Below, piece by piece: positions 1 to 5,267 of a DNA stretch of 5,831 bases (position 1 is its first letter; each line of letters begins with the position of its first letter). Position numbers and translations under genes: made by a program. The stretch is from assembly GCA_018676385.1 (NCBI GenBank), contig JABHEX010000007.1:1-5831 (forward strand), written 5' to 3'. A model generated the notes under the pieces. The model searched no databases, was not told the DNA's origin, and saw only the letters and a list, made by a program, of their open reading frames with translations. Source of the stretch: Akkermansiaceae bacterium. Lineage in GTDB: Bacteria; Verrucomicrobiota; Verrucomicrobiia; Verrucomicrobiales; Akkermansiaceae.

Positions 1-824
1 CAAATTGGTTCGTTGGAAATATAAGTGATGGAAATTTAAATCAAACTCAAGCCATCGATGGCGCGCGGTTTGGCGACGAAGCCAAAGCCCGTGGTTGGCA
101 GGGAGGGGATATTCGAAATGAATTAAATCTTGGTACTTTCATCGAACTTCATATTGAGCAGGGACCTATGTTGGAAGCCCACAAGAAACAGGTTGGTATT
201 GTAACCGCAGTTCAAGGTTTAAAGTGGATGAATGTCGAGATTTTAGGCACGAATGGCCACGCCGGCACAGTTCCATTAGACATGCGACAGGATGCTCTTT
301 TAACTGCGGCAAGAATAATTGATGCTGTAAACCAGATAGGATGCTCATCTGGGTCAGATGCGCGCCTTAGCGTTTGTCGTTTACAGACTTCTACCGATGG
401 TCCAAGTACAATAGTAAATAAAGCTTCTTTTCTGATAGATATGCGTCACCCAAAGGAGAGCGTTCTGCAGGAGATGTTCCGGCAATGCTCAGAGTTATGC
501 CAATCAATTTCCTTAGCTAATGGCTGCCAGAGCAGAACAGAGCAAACGGCCAATATAGCACCAACCATATTTGATAAAGATCTGGTTAATACCCTCGAAA
601 ATGCTGCAATTAATTTACACTATAGATACGAGCGCATAACTAGTGGCGCCTTGCATGATGCGTGCAACATAGCTTTAAAGGCTTCAACTGCGATGATATT
701 TGTGCCGTGCCGCAAAGGAATAAGTCACAATGTAGACGAATTTGCGTCAGCCCAGGATCTTGCTGCAGGCACGAATGTTCTGCTACATGCAATGGTTTCT
801 CAGGCTGGAGTTACAATCAATTAA
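1..824 (+). CDS. M20-family N-carbamoyl-amino-acid / ureidopropionate amidohydrolase, 5'-truncated by window edge
   Basis: Zinc-type amidohydrolase of the L-carbamoylase / beta-ureidopropionase / allantoate amidohydrolase group, which removes the carbamoyl group from N-carbamoyl acids and releases ammonia and CO2. The frame is open from base 3 to the TAA at 822-824 (273 residues). The family is about 410 residues, so roughly 140 N-terminal residues, including the first metal ligands, lie outside the window. An ATG at 168 is internal, because family-like sequence runs on upstream of it. Visible family motifs are ELHIEQGP with its metal-ligand His (codon 150-152), GHAGTVP followed by MRQDAL (His codon 258-260) at the lid/dimerisation domain, the N..IDMRHP substrate-binding segment, SGALHDA, and GISHNVDE with the last metal-ligand His (codon 726-728). 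SGALHDA is usually SGAGHDA in relatives. It converges on the minus-strand operon. The family is sure; the choice among carbamoyl-L-amino acid, carbamoyl-beta-alanine or allantoate as substrate is not. Confidence 0.9.
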   Translation, partial: NWFVGNISDGNLNQTQAIDGARFGDEAKARGWQGGDIRNELNLGTFIELHIEQGPMLEAHKKQVGIVTAVQGLKWMNVEILGTNGHAGTVPLDMRQDALLTAARIIDAVNQIGCSSGSDARLSVCRLQTSTDGPSTIVNKASFLIDMRHPKESVLQEMFRQCSELCQSISLANGCQSRTEQTANIAPTIFDKDLVNTLENAAINLHYRYERITSGALHDACNIALKASTAMIFVPCRKGISHNVDEFASAQDLAAGTNVLLHAMVSQAGVTIN

Positions 825-838
825 AATTTTTCATTGAA

Positions 839-863
839 ACCAGTGGGAAACTCCCAAATTGGT
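839..863 (+). terminator. weak candidate hairpin terminator after the M20 gene
   Basis: An imperfect stem lies 15 bases past the stop codon. The outer arms are ACCA (839-842) and TGGT (860-863). The inner arms are TGGGA (844-848) and TCCCA (852-856) around an AAC loop. The T-rich run afterwards is poor (CGTGTTT), so intrinsic termination is uncertain. It sits between two convergent genes and could have served both before the insertion sequence arrived. Confidence 0.25.
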
Positions 864-873
864 CGTGTTTAAA

Positions 874-881
874 AAGTTATA
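874..881. repeat. left target-site duplication of the IS (AAGTTATA)
   Basis: The eight bases outside the left inverted repeat read AAGTTATA, against AAGTTAAA outside the right repeat: seven of eight match. Eight-base AT-rich duplications are what IS1595-family elements make, so this is read as the original duplication with one later substitution. Confidence 0.7.
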
Positions 882-899
882 GGGGCTGACCCAGATAAC
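882..899 (+). repeat. left terminal inverted repeat of the IS
   Basis: GGGGCTGACCCAGATAAC is the exact reverse complement of 1578-1595. The match stops at the next inward base pair (900 against 1577). Confidence 0.93.
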
Positions 900-914
900 C
901 TAAGAAGAGGTTAT
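895..914 (+). repeat. subterminal 7-bp hairpin at the IS left end
   Basis: ATAACCT (895-901) and AGGTTAT (908-914) are perfect complements around a six-base AAGAAG loop. The left arm overlaps the inverted repeat. The right arm overlaps a TATAAT hexamer (912-917) and the purine-rich AAGAGG just ahead of ATG codons at 916 and 925. A transcript entering from outside could fold here and hide the start region; one begun at the internal -10-like site could not. Confidence 0.5.
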
Positions 915-917
915 AAT
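912..917 (+). promoter_or_regulatory. possible -10 box (TATAAT) of the transposase
   Basis: A consensus TATAAT hexamer lies 8 bases before ATG 925. The best upstream partner, CTGACC at 886-891 inside the inverted repeat, is 20 bases away, longer than the preferred 17. It is weak support for a native IS promoter. Confidence 0.3.
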
Positions 918-924
918 GGGAAGC

Positions 925-1578
925 ATGAGAAAGAGACGCTAAGTCCCTACAAACAAGATCGCCTCATGGAGCATTTTGTTTCGGGATCGACAGCACGAAC
1001 TACGGCCAGCCTTTGCGGTGTACACCGCAAGACAGCAGCCTTTTATTTTCTCCGGCTGCGCGAAATTATCGCCTATAAACTGGAAGCTGAAAGCGAAGCT
1101 ATGTTTGGCGGAGAAATTGAAGTTGATGAAAGCTACTTTGGTGGCAGACGGAACGGAAAACGTGGGCGCGGTGCTGTGGGTAAAATCCGTGTATTTGGCC
1201 TATTAAAAGGGGTGGAAAGGTTTACACCAAGATTATCCCAAATACTTCAGGAGCCACTCTGATCCCGATCATCAAGCGCAAGGTTGTGCCGGATAGTATC
1301 GTATATTCAGACTGCTGGAGAAGCTACAGCGTGCTGGATGTGTCGGATTTCCACCACTTCCGCATAAACCATTCTAAGCTATTTGCCGACCGCCACAACC
1401 ATATCAATGGCATCGAGAATTTCTGGAACCAAGCCAAGCGGCATATGAGCAAATTCAATGGTATTCCCAGGGCTCAATTTGGTCTATGTTTGAAGGAATG
1501 TGAGTGGCGTTTTAACAACAGTGACCCTTAAAGACAGTTATAACGCTAAGATAATGGGTTATGCGTCACTTGAAGTAG
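925..1578 (+). pseudogene. IS1595-family (IS1016-like) transposase, three frameshifts plus a nonsense codon
   Basis: This is a DDE-type transposase remnant. Starting at ATG 925 the frame reads MRKRR and hits TAA at 940. Family-like sequence resumes one frame over (LSPYKQDRLMEHF...). That frame carries the helix-turn-helix-like start and VDESYFGG with the first catalytic Asp (codon 1125-1127), followed by RNGKRGRGAVGK. At about 1205-1209 (TTAAAAGGGG) a second base is missing. Reading then continues as KRGGKVYTK..., with YSDCW (second Asp, codon 1310-1312), NHINGIENFWNQAKRH (the Asn/Lys part of the active site) and CEWRFNNSD. A TAA at 1529 ends that frame. A third one-base loss near 1528 recovers LKT...TLR, TAA (1552), WVMRHLK and TAG at 1576-1578, touching the right repeat. 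All three lesions look like single-base deletions. A 98-residue product from ATG 966 is the longest N-terminal fragment, and it would lack the second half of the active site. Confidence 0.88.
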
Positions 1579-1595
1579 TTATCTGGGTCAGCCCC
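1578..1595 (-). repeat. right terminal inverted repeat of the IS
   Basis: GTTATCTGGGTCAGCCCC is the exact reverse complement of 882-899. The ancestral transposase stop codon TAG (1576-1578) abuts it. Confidence 0.93.
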
Positions 1596-1603
1596 AAGTT
1601 AAA
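1596..1603. repeat. right target-site duplication of the IS (AAGTTAAA)
   Basis: This is the partner of 874-881, with one mismatch at the seventh base. It ends one base before the stop codon of the CobW gene. Confidence 0.7.
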
Positions 1604-1604
1604 A

Positions 1605-2561
1605 TCATCCCGGATTGGAAAAATATTGAACCGATTTAATTAAATCTTGCTTTTTAAATCCATACCCAATCACAGCGATTTTATTTTGTAAGATAAGTTC
1701 GACGCTATTGTCAGGAAGAACCTCCGGTGACTGAATCACATTTCGAACGGCTTGCAGCAAAAGTAGACCGGCAGGTGTACTGATTAGACCTTTAACTCGA
1801 ACTATCTCACAGCCCCGTACATGCAAAAGTGCGGATAACCAGACAGTAAAGGCCGTCCAGTCCGGCGTCACTCCTAGATCAAGTTGTACAGCGCTGATCG
1901 GAAGTCGTACATTTGTTGATATATTTGGCAATTCATAAAGCGCCGTGTTTGGAGGGATCGGAGGTAATTTGACATCACTACCGTAAACGGCCGCGCTAAG
2001 CGCTGCGGCAGGATTAACAGCTGCTAACGATGCTGAAAGGCACAGCAGATGTTCATGGCCAACTAAGTCTGTTTTAGTTAATATAATTTGATCGGCCGCC
2101 TCAATTTGAGAGCGCCCAAGTGCATCTACCTGCATCTGCTCCAGAGCGTTGACTGCATCCGCTACCACTATAGTTTCACGAATAACAATCTGCCGAATGA
2201 GTATTGAATCAGTTTGTATTAACGTGACAATCGATGCAGGGTCTGCCAGACCACTCGTCTCCAGAATAATATGATCAATTCGTTGCCTACCATTTTGTAG
2301 ACCGCTGCGTTGGTCACAAATACATTTTAGTTCTTTGAGTAAATCAAGTTTTCCTTCGCAACAAACACAGCCACCTGCCAAAACACTGAGTCCAGAGGCT
2401 CCAGACAAAAGTGTGTTATCGATTGGTATTTCCGCTGCTTCGTTTATGATTATATGTGACCTGGTAAAGTTACCCTCGTGCAATTGGTGTCGCAGCCAGG
2501 TTGTCTTGCCAGAGCCTAGATAACCTCCAACAATTGTCAGACGAATTCGGGTATCTGCCAT
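1605..2561 (-). CDS. CobW/COG0523 G3E-family GTPase, putative metallochaperone
   Basis: Cytoplasmic 318-residue GTPase, last gene of the minus-strand operon. G3E-family features in order are: Walker A GYLGSGKTT (residues 13-21); NEAAEIPID (40-48), in place of the more usual NEFGEVGID; the hallmark CxCC metal-binding motif GGCVCC (63-68); Walker B-like ILETSGLADP (99-108); base-recognition TKTD (162-165); and a CobW C-terminal domain from about 215 with the RVKGL motif. There is no histidine-rich tail or linker. Family members feed metal, often zinc, to client enzymes or act in cobalamin synthesis. The neighbours are metal-dependent ureide/imide hydrolases, so delivery to one of them is the best inference, and no cobalamin genes are seen. 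The ATG at 2561 follows the upstream stop codon by one base, which implies coupled translation. Family is certain, client unknown. Confidence 0.92.
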   Translation of the reverse strand: MADTRIRLTIVGGYLGSGKTTWLRHQLHEGNFTRSHIIINEAAEIPIDNTLLSGASGLSVLAGGCVCCEGKLDLLKELKCICDQRSGLQNGRQRIDHIILETSGLADPASIVTLIQTDSILIRQIVIRETIVVADAVNALEQMQVDALGRSQIEAADQIILTKTDLVGHEHLLCLSASLAAVNPAAALSAAVYGSDVKLPPIPPNTALYELPNISTNVRLPISAVQLDLGVTPDWTAFTVWLSALLHVRGCEIVRVKGLISTPAGLLLLQAVRNVIQSPEVLPDNSVELILQNKIAVIGYGFKKQDLIKSVQYFSNPG

Positions 2562-2562
2562 T

Positions 2563-2859
2563 CTAATTATCAGCAGTCAAAAATATTGGATTTAGCGGAT
2601 CAAAAGGCTTACCTGACAGCTTTTCGGCCTCTATCCATAACTGTTCGAGATCTTGCACTATGACCTGTCTTCCACTTAAATCATAGAGTTGTATCCCAGG
2701 CACTAGCCCCCCATCGTGGACAGATAGACTAGCAACTTTCAACACTTTTTTTAAAATTTTCACACGCCGCAAACGTTCCCTTAATCTGTCAGGGGCGCTG
2801 GCTGCCCCGGACTCAGTCCAGTGGCCCGGAGCTGCGGGAAACCCGCAGCTTCCACACAT
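2563..2859 (-). CDS. unrecognised 98-residue CxxC small protein, partner of the CobW GTPase
   Basis: I do not recognise a named family. The protein opens with MCGSCGFP (Cys 2 and 5), followed by PGHWTESG with His 13. Next is a strongly basic, probably helical stretch (residues about 24-41, DRLRERLRRVKILKKVLKV). The C-terminal half contains GIQLYDLSGRQVIVQDLEQLW and ends FDPLNPIF. No signal peptide or membrane segment is visible. The Cys pair plus His at the N terminus could bind zinc or another metal (inference). It is very likely expressed: its ATG is one base after the deacetylase-like stop codon, a near-perfect Shine-Dalgarno sequence precedes it, and its TAG stop is one base before the CobW ATG. 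This locking to a CobW-type GTPase suggests a shared job, such as metal hand-over or regulation of GTPase activity. GC content of its first 80 bases is visibly higher than in the neighbours. Confidence 0.8.
   Translation of the reverse strand: MCGSCGFPAAPGHWTESGAASAPDRLRERLRRVKILKKVLKVASLSVHDGGLVPGIQLYDLSGRQVIVQDLEQLWIEAEKLSGKPFDPLNPIFLTADN
2830..2850 (-). repeat. perfect 9-bp hairpin just inside the small-protein gene
   Basis: AGCTGCGGG (2830-2838) and CCCGCAGCT (2842-2850) are perfect complements with a three-base loop. In the mRNA the hairpin begins six bases after the start codon of the 98-residue protein. No U-run follows, so it is not an intrinsic terminator. Two weaker complementary pairs follow in the transcript: GGAC/GTCC at 2809-2819 and GGGGC/GCCCC at 2792-2808. 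Confidence 0.6.
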
Positions 2860-2860
2860 A

Positions 2861-3763
2861 TCAGATCACCTCCGGGCGGGCCTCACCATCGAAAGGATAC
2901 CGCGATCTAAAATCATTTGCGATTGCGTCGAAAGTCATCCATTCGCATCCCTCATGACCGTTGATATATTCGATTAATCGCTCAAGCATTAATAACACCT
3001 GTGGTCTGCCTGAAACATCTGGGTGTATAGTTAGAGCAAAAACTCCATAATCCATTTCCCTATACACCCAGTCAAATTGATCTCGCCACAACTGCTCTAT
3101 GTCCCGTGGGCTCACAAAGCCATGACTGTTGGGGGATTTTTTCATAAATAGCATTGGGGGTAAATCGTCCACATACCAATTAGCACCAATATCAACCAAG
3201 TCGATTTCTTTTCCATGCTTAAGTGGATGCATCCACTCGGACGCGGATGTTGTATAATCAATTACGTTCCACTCGTCTCCAACGCGCGCATAAAATGGCT
3301 GAAAATCACGGTACATTTGGCTGTGATCGTACGAAAAACTGTATTTTTGTAAAAGAGCTGCTGTTGAGTTTGACATTTCCCACCAGGGGGCAACATATCC
3401 TGTCGGAACCTTTCCAGTAAGTTTTTCTATCAGCTCAATTGACTTGACCAAAACATCTTCTTCTTGAGTAGGGGTCATCGCTACTGGGTTTTCGTGCATA
3501 TATCCATGTGCGCCTACCTCGTGGCCGGCCTCAACGATCATCTGCATTTCCTTGGGAAAAGTCTCCAGACTATGCCCAGGAATGAAAAAGCTAGTTTGCA
3601 TGTCATATTTTTTAAATAATTTCAACAATCGTGGTATTCCAACTTCGGTCGCGAATATACCGCGTTGAATATCAGATGGGCTGTCGCCACCGCCATAAGA
3701 CCCAATCCAACCTGCTACTGAGTCGATATCTGTACCAAATGCACACATAATTTTTTTAGTCAT
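2861..3763 (-). CDS. NodB/PgdA-PuuE-type deacetylase-fold hydrolase, probable cyclic imide hydrolase
   Basis: Cytoplasmic 300-residue carbohydrate-esterase-4 (NodB fold) protein. Metal-binding residues are visible as Asp14 in FGTDIDS and His86/His90 in GAHGYMHENP, the same spacing I recall for Helicobacter pylori PgdA. Later motifs are APWWEMS (about 124-130) and LTIHPDVSGRP (about 244-254), which carries a further conserved His. No signal peptide or membrane anchor is present, which argues against a peptidoglycan substrate. Close relatives of this architecture include the PuuE allantoinase and a Pseudomonas putida cyclic imide hydrolase, both of which open small cyclic amides. Placement between a hydantoinase and a CobW gene supports ring-opening of a cyclic imide or ureide (inference). 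The ATG at 3763 is backed by AAGGAG at 3770-3775, six bases upstream. The hydantoinase stop codon is 34 bases upstream; the small-protein gene follows after one base. The fold is certain, the substrate unproven. Confidence 0.87.
   Translation of the reverse strand: MTKKIMCAFGTDIDSVAGWIGSYGGGDSPSDIQRGIFATEVGIPRLLKLFKKYDMQTSFFIPGHSLETFPKEMQMIVEAGHEVGAHGYMHENPVAMTPTQEEDVLVKSIELIEKLTGKVPTGYVAPWWEMSNSTAALLQKYSFSYDHSQMYRDFQPFYARVGDEWNVIDYTTSASEWMHPLKHGKEIDLVDIGANWYVDDLPPMLFMKKSPNSHGFVSPRDIEQLWRDQFDWVYREMDYGVFALTIHPDVSGRPQVLLMLERLIEYINGHEGCEWMTFDAIANDFRSRYPFDGEARPEVI
2865..2874 (-). promoter_or_regulatory. strong Shine-Dalgarno site of the small-protein gene
   Basis: On the minus strand the end of the upstream gene reads CCGGAGGTGATC before TGATATG. 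GGAGGTGA matches the 16S rRNA 3' end fully, with about 6 bases between it and the ATG at 2859. It is embedded in the last codons of the deacetylase-like gene, which fixes this start and indicates translational coupling. Confidence 0.75.
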
Positions 3764-3769
3764 GAATCT

Positions 3770-3775
3770 CTCCTT
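3770..3775 (-). promoter_or_regulatory. Shine-Dalgarno site of the deacetylase-fold gene
   Basis: AAGGAG on the minus strand, six bases before the ATG at 3763, lies in the 34-base gap after the hydantoinase gene. It supports the chosen start. Confidence 0.7.
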
Positions 3776-3797
3776 TAAGTTTCAACAGGGATGACGT

Positions 3798-5255
3798 TCA
3801 AACCCCTATAGGCATATGTTTTTTATCGCGTAAGATTGGGCGCGGTGCGATTAGATCCTTCCAAGTGGATGAGGCTCTGTTTGCAGATGGGAAAGCGGCT
3901 CTTTCAATATGCTTTCCGTGACCAGGCTGTGGCTGTGAGTTTGCACCAGCTTGCCAGATTATATTTCCACGCGAAAGAGTGAAGCGAGGTAAGCCGGTAA
4001 CCTTAAAGTTTTCAAAAACGTTATAATCAATAATTGATTTTTGTGTCTTTGCACTGATTGTTTTCTCCGCTTTTGGATCCCAAATGACAAGGTCTGCATC
4101 GGCTCCTTTAAGGATCCCTCCTTTTCGCGGATAGATATTGAGAATTTTTGCTATATTCGTTGAGGTGACAGCAACAAATTCATTTTTCGTTAACCGCCCA
4201 GTTTTAACCCCATATGTCCATAGTAATGAAAGCCTGTCCTCCAGGCCGCCAGTACCATTAGGAATTTTTGTGAAGTCACCAAATCCTAACCGCTTTTGTT
4301 CAGTTGTAAAAGCGCAGTGATCAGTGGCCACTACTTGCAGCGATCCTGCAGCGAGGCCAGCCCATAATCCGTCCTGATGTGATTTATCTCTAAATGGGGG
4401 CGACATAACGCGTTGAGCCGCATAATTCCAATCTGGATGTGCATATTCACTATCATCCAAAAGCAAATGCTGGATCAAAGGCTCGCCCCAGACCCGCTGG
4501 CCTTTTTGTCGTGCGCGCCGGATAGCTTCATGAGCATCTTCGCTAGACGTATGTACAATATAAATGGGCACTCCTACTGCATCCGCAATTGTGATTGCTC
4601 GGTTGGTAGCCTCCCCCTCGACTTGTGGCGGGCGTGAATAGGCATGGGCCTCAGGTCCGTTATTGCCTTCATTTAATAGCTTTTGCTGTAGGCTTGCTAC
4701 CAAATCGCCATTTTCGGCATGAACTAGTGGGAAAGCTCCCAAGGCTGCTGATCTGACAAAGGAGGCGTACATTTCATCATCATTAACCATTAATGCGCCC
4801 TTATAGGCCATGAAATGTTTGAAAGTGTTCACTCCTTTTTCTACCACCTTCTCCATATCATTAAAAATTTTCTCATTCCATCCAGTTACCGACATGTGAA
4901 ACCCGTAGTCACAGGAGGCTTGCCGAGCTGCACGCTCCTGCCATTGTTCTAAGGCAGGAAGCATTCCCCCTTCACCTGGCACTACCATATCGACAATCAT
5001 TGTTGTTCCACCAGAAGCCGCAGCAAAAGTTCCGCTTTCCCATGTTTCGGCAGTTGTGGTTCCAAAAAAAGGCATTTCTAGGTGGGTGTGCGGGTCTATA
5101 CCTCCGGGCATGACATAGCATCCAGAGGCATCTATAATATTTTCAGCTGTCAGCCCTGTTCCTATGTCTACTATTAGTTCACCGTCGATTTTGATATCAG
5201 CAGTAAAATTTTGGTCAGCGGTGATGACAGTTCCACCTTTGATGAGTGTAGTCAT
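3798..5255 (-). CDS. hydA: D-hydantoinase / dihydropyrimidinase
   Basis: Cyclic amidohydrolase of 485 residues, full length for the family. It hydrolyses 5,6-dihydropyrimidines or 5-substituted hydantoins to N-carbamoyl-beta- or D-alpha-amino acids in the cytoplasm. All binuclear-metal ligands are visible: His56 and His58 in DPHTHLEMPF, the Lys to be carboxylated (Lys152 in FMAYKG), His179 in VHAENG, His235 in VHTSSEDAH and Asp312 in ATDHCAF. Further family landmarks are QRVMSPPFR and NGTGGLEDR, a substrate/structural loop, and the C-terminal GADADLVIWDP sandwich-domain strand. The start ATG at 5255 follows GGGAG by seven bases, and that site overlaps the stop codon of the D-carbamoylase 12 bases upstream, so the two are co-translated. 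The gene pair hydantoinase plus D-carbamoylase is the classic route from D-hydantoins to D-amino acids; dihydrouracil breakdown is equally compatible. Choice between the two names cannot be made from sequence. Confidence 0.95.
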   Translation of the reverse strand: MTTLIKGGTVITADQNFTADIKIDGELIVDIGTGLTAENIIDASGCYVMPGGIDPHTHLEMPFFGTTTAETWESGTFAAASGGTTMIVDMVVPGEGGMLPALEQWQERAARQASCDYGFHMSVTGWNEKIFNDMEKVVEKGVNTFKHFMAYKGALMVNDDEMYASFVRSAALGAFPLVHAENGDLVASLQQKLLNEGNNGPEAHAYSRPPQVEGEATNRAITIADAVGVPIYIVHTSSEDAHEAIRRARQKGQRVWGEPLIQHLLLDDSEYAHPDWNYAAQRVMSPPFRDKSHQDGLWAGLAAGSLQVVATDHCAFTTEQKRLGFGDFTKIPNGTGGLEDRLSLLWTYGVKTGRLTKNEFVAVTSTNIAKILNIYPRKGGILKGADADLVIWDPKAEKTISAKTQKSIIDYNVFENFKVTGLPRFTLSRGNIIWQAGANSQPQPGHGKHIERAAFPSANRASSTWKDLIAPRPILRDKKHMPIGV

Positions 5256-5262
5256 GTATTTT

Positions 5263-5267
5263 CTCCC
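5263..5267 (-). promoter_or_regulatory. Shine-Dalgarno site of the hydantoinase gene
   Basis: GGGAG directly follows the TGA stop of the D-carbamoylase gene on the minus strand and precedes the hydantoinase ATG by seven bases. It supports the ATG at 5255 as the start. Confidence 0.65.

Larger units (their letters stand above)
882..1595 (+). mobile_element. IS1595-family (IS1016-like) insertion sequence, decayed
   Basis: The element is 714 bp, close to the roughly 700 bp usual for the IS1016 group. It is bounded by perfect 18-bp terminal inverted repeats starting GGGGCTGACCCAG and flanked by an 8-bp near-duplication. It holds one transposase gene on the plus strand, now broken in three places. 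It landed in the short convergent interval between the M20 gene and the CobW gene, ending nine bases from the CobW stop codon, so it disrupted no coding sequence. Intact ends suggest it could still be moved by a related transposase acting in trans (inference). Confidence 0.93.

Noticed and set aside
166..348. Minus-strand open frame opposite the M20 gene
   Set aside because: It is antisense to the HIEQGP-containing coding region and shows no protein-like features.
662..889. Plus-strand open frame of 75 codons overlapping the end of the M20 gene
   Set aside because: It lies out of frame inside well-conserved M20 sequence and runs across the IS boundary; no family resemblance.
976..1206. Second plus-strand open frame inside the transposase
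   Set aside because: It is the out-of-frame reading of a recognisable transposase segment that contains VDESYFGG in the other frame.
1537..1544. GTTATAAC palindrome as an operator
   Set aside because: It lies within the decayed transposase tail. An 8-bp AT-rich palindrome is expected by chance and has no promoter beside it.
3223..3420. Plus-strand open frame opposite the deacetylase-fold gene
   Set aside because: Antisense shadow of a conserved coding region with no Shine-Dalgarno site or recognisable motif; the same applies to 2335-2523, 4138-4320, 4413-4637 and 5474-5725.
3751..3757. Run of seven T as a terminator
   Set aside because: No stem adjoins it. It is the plus-strand image of lysine codons at the start of the deacetylase-fold gene.
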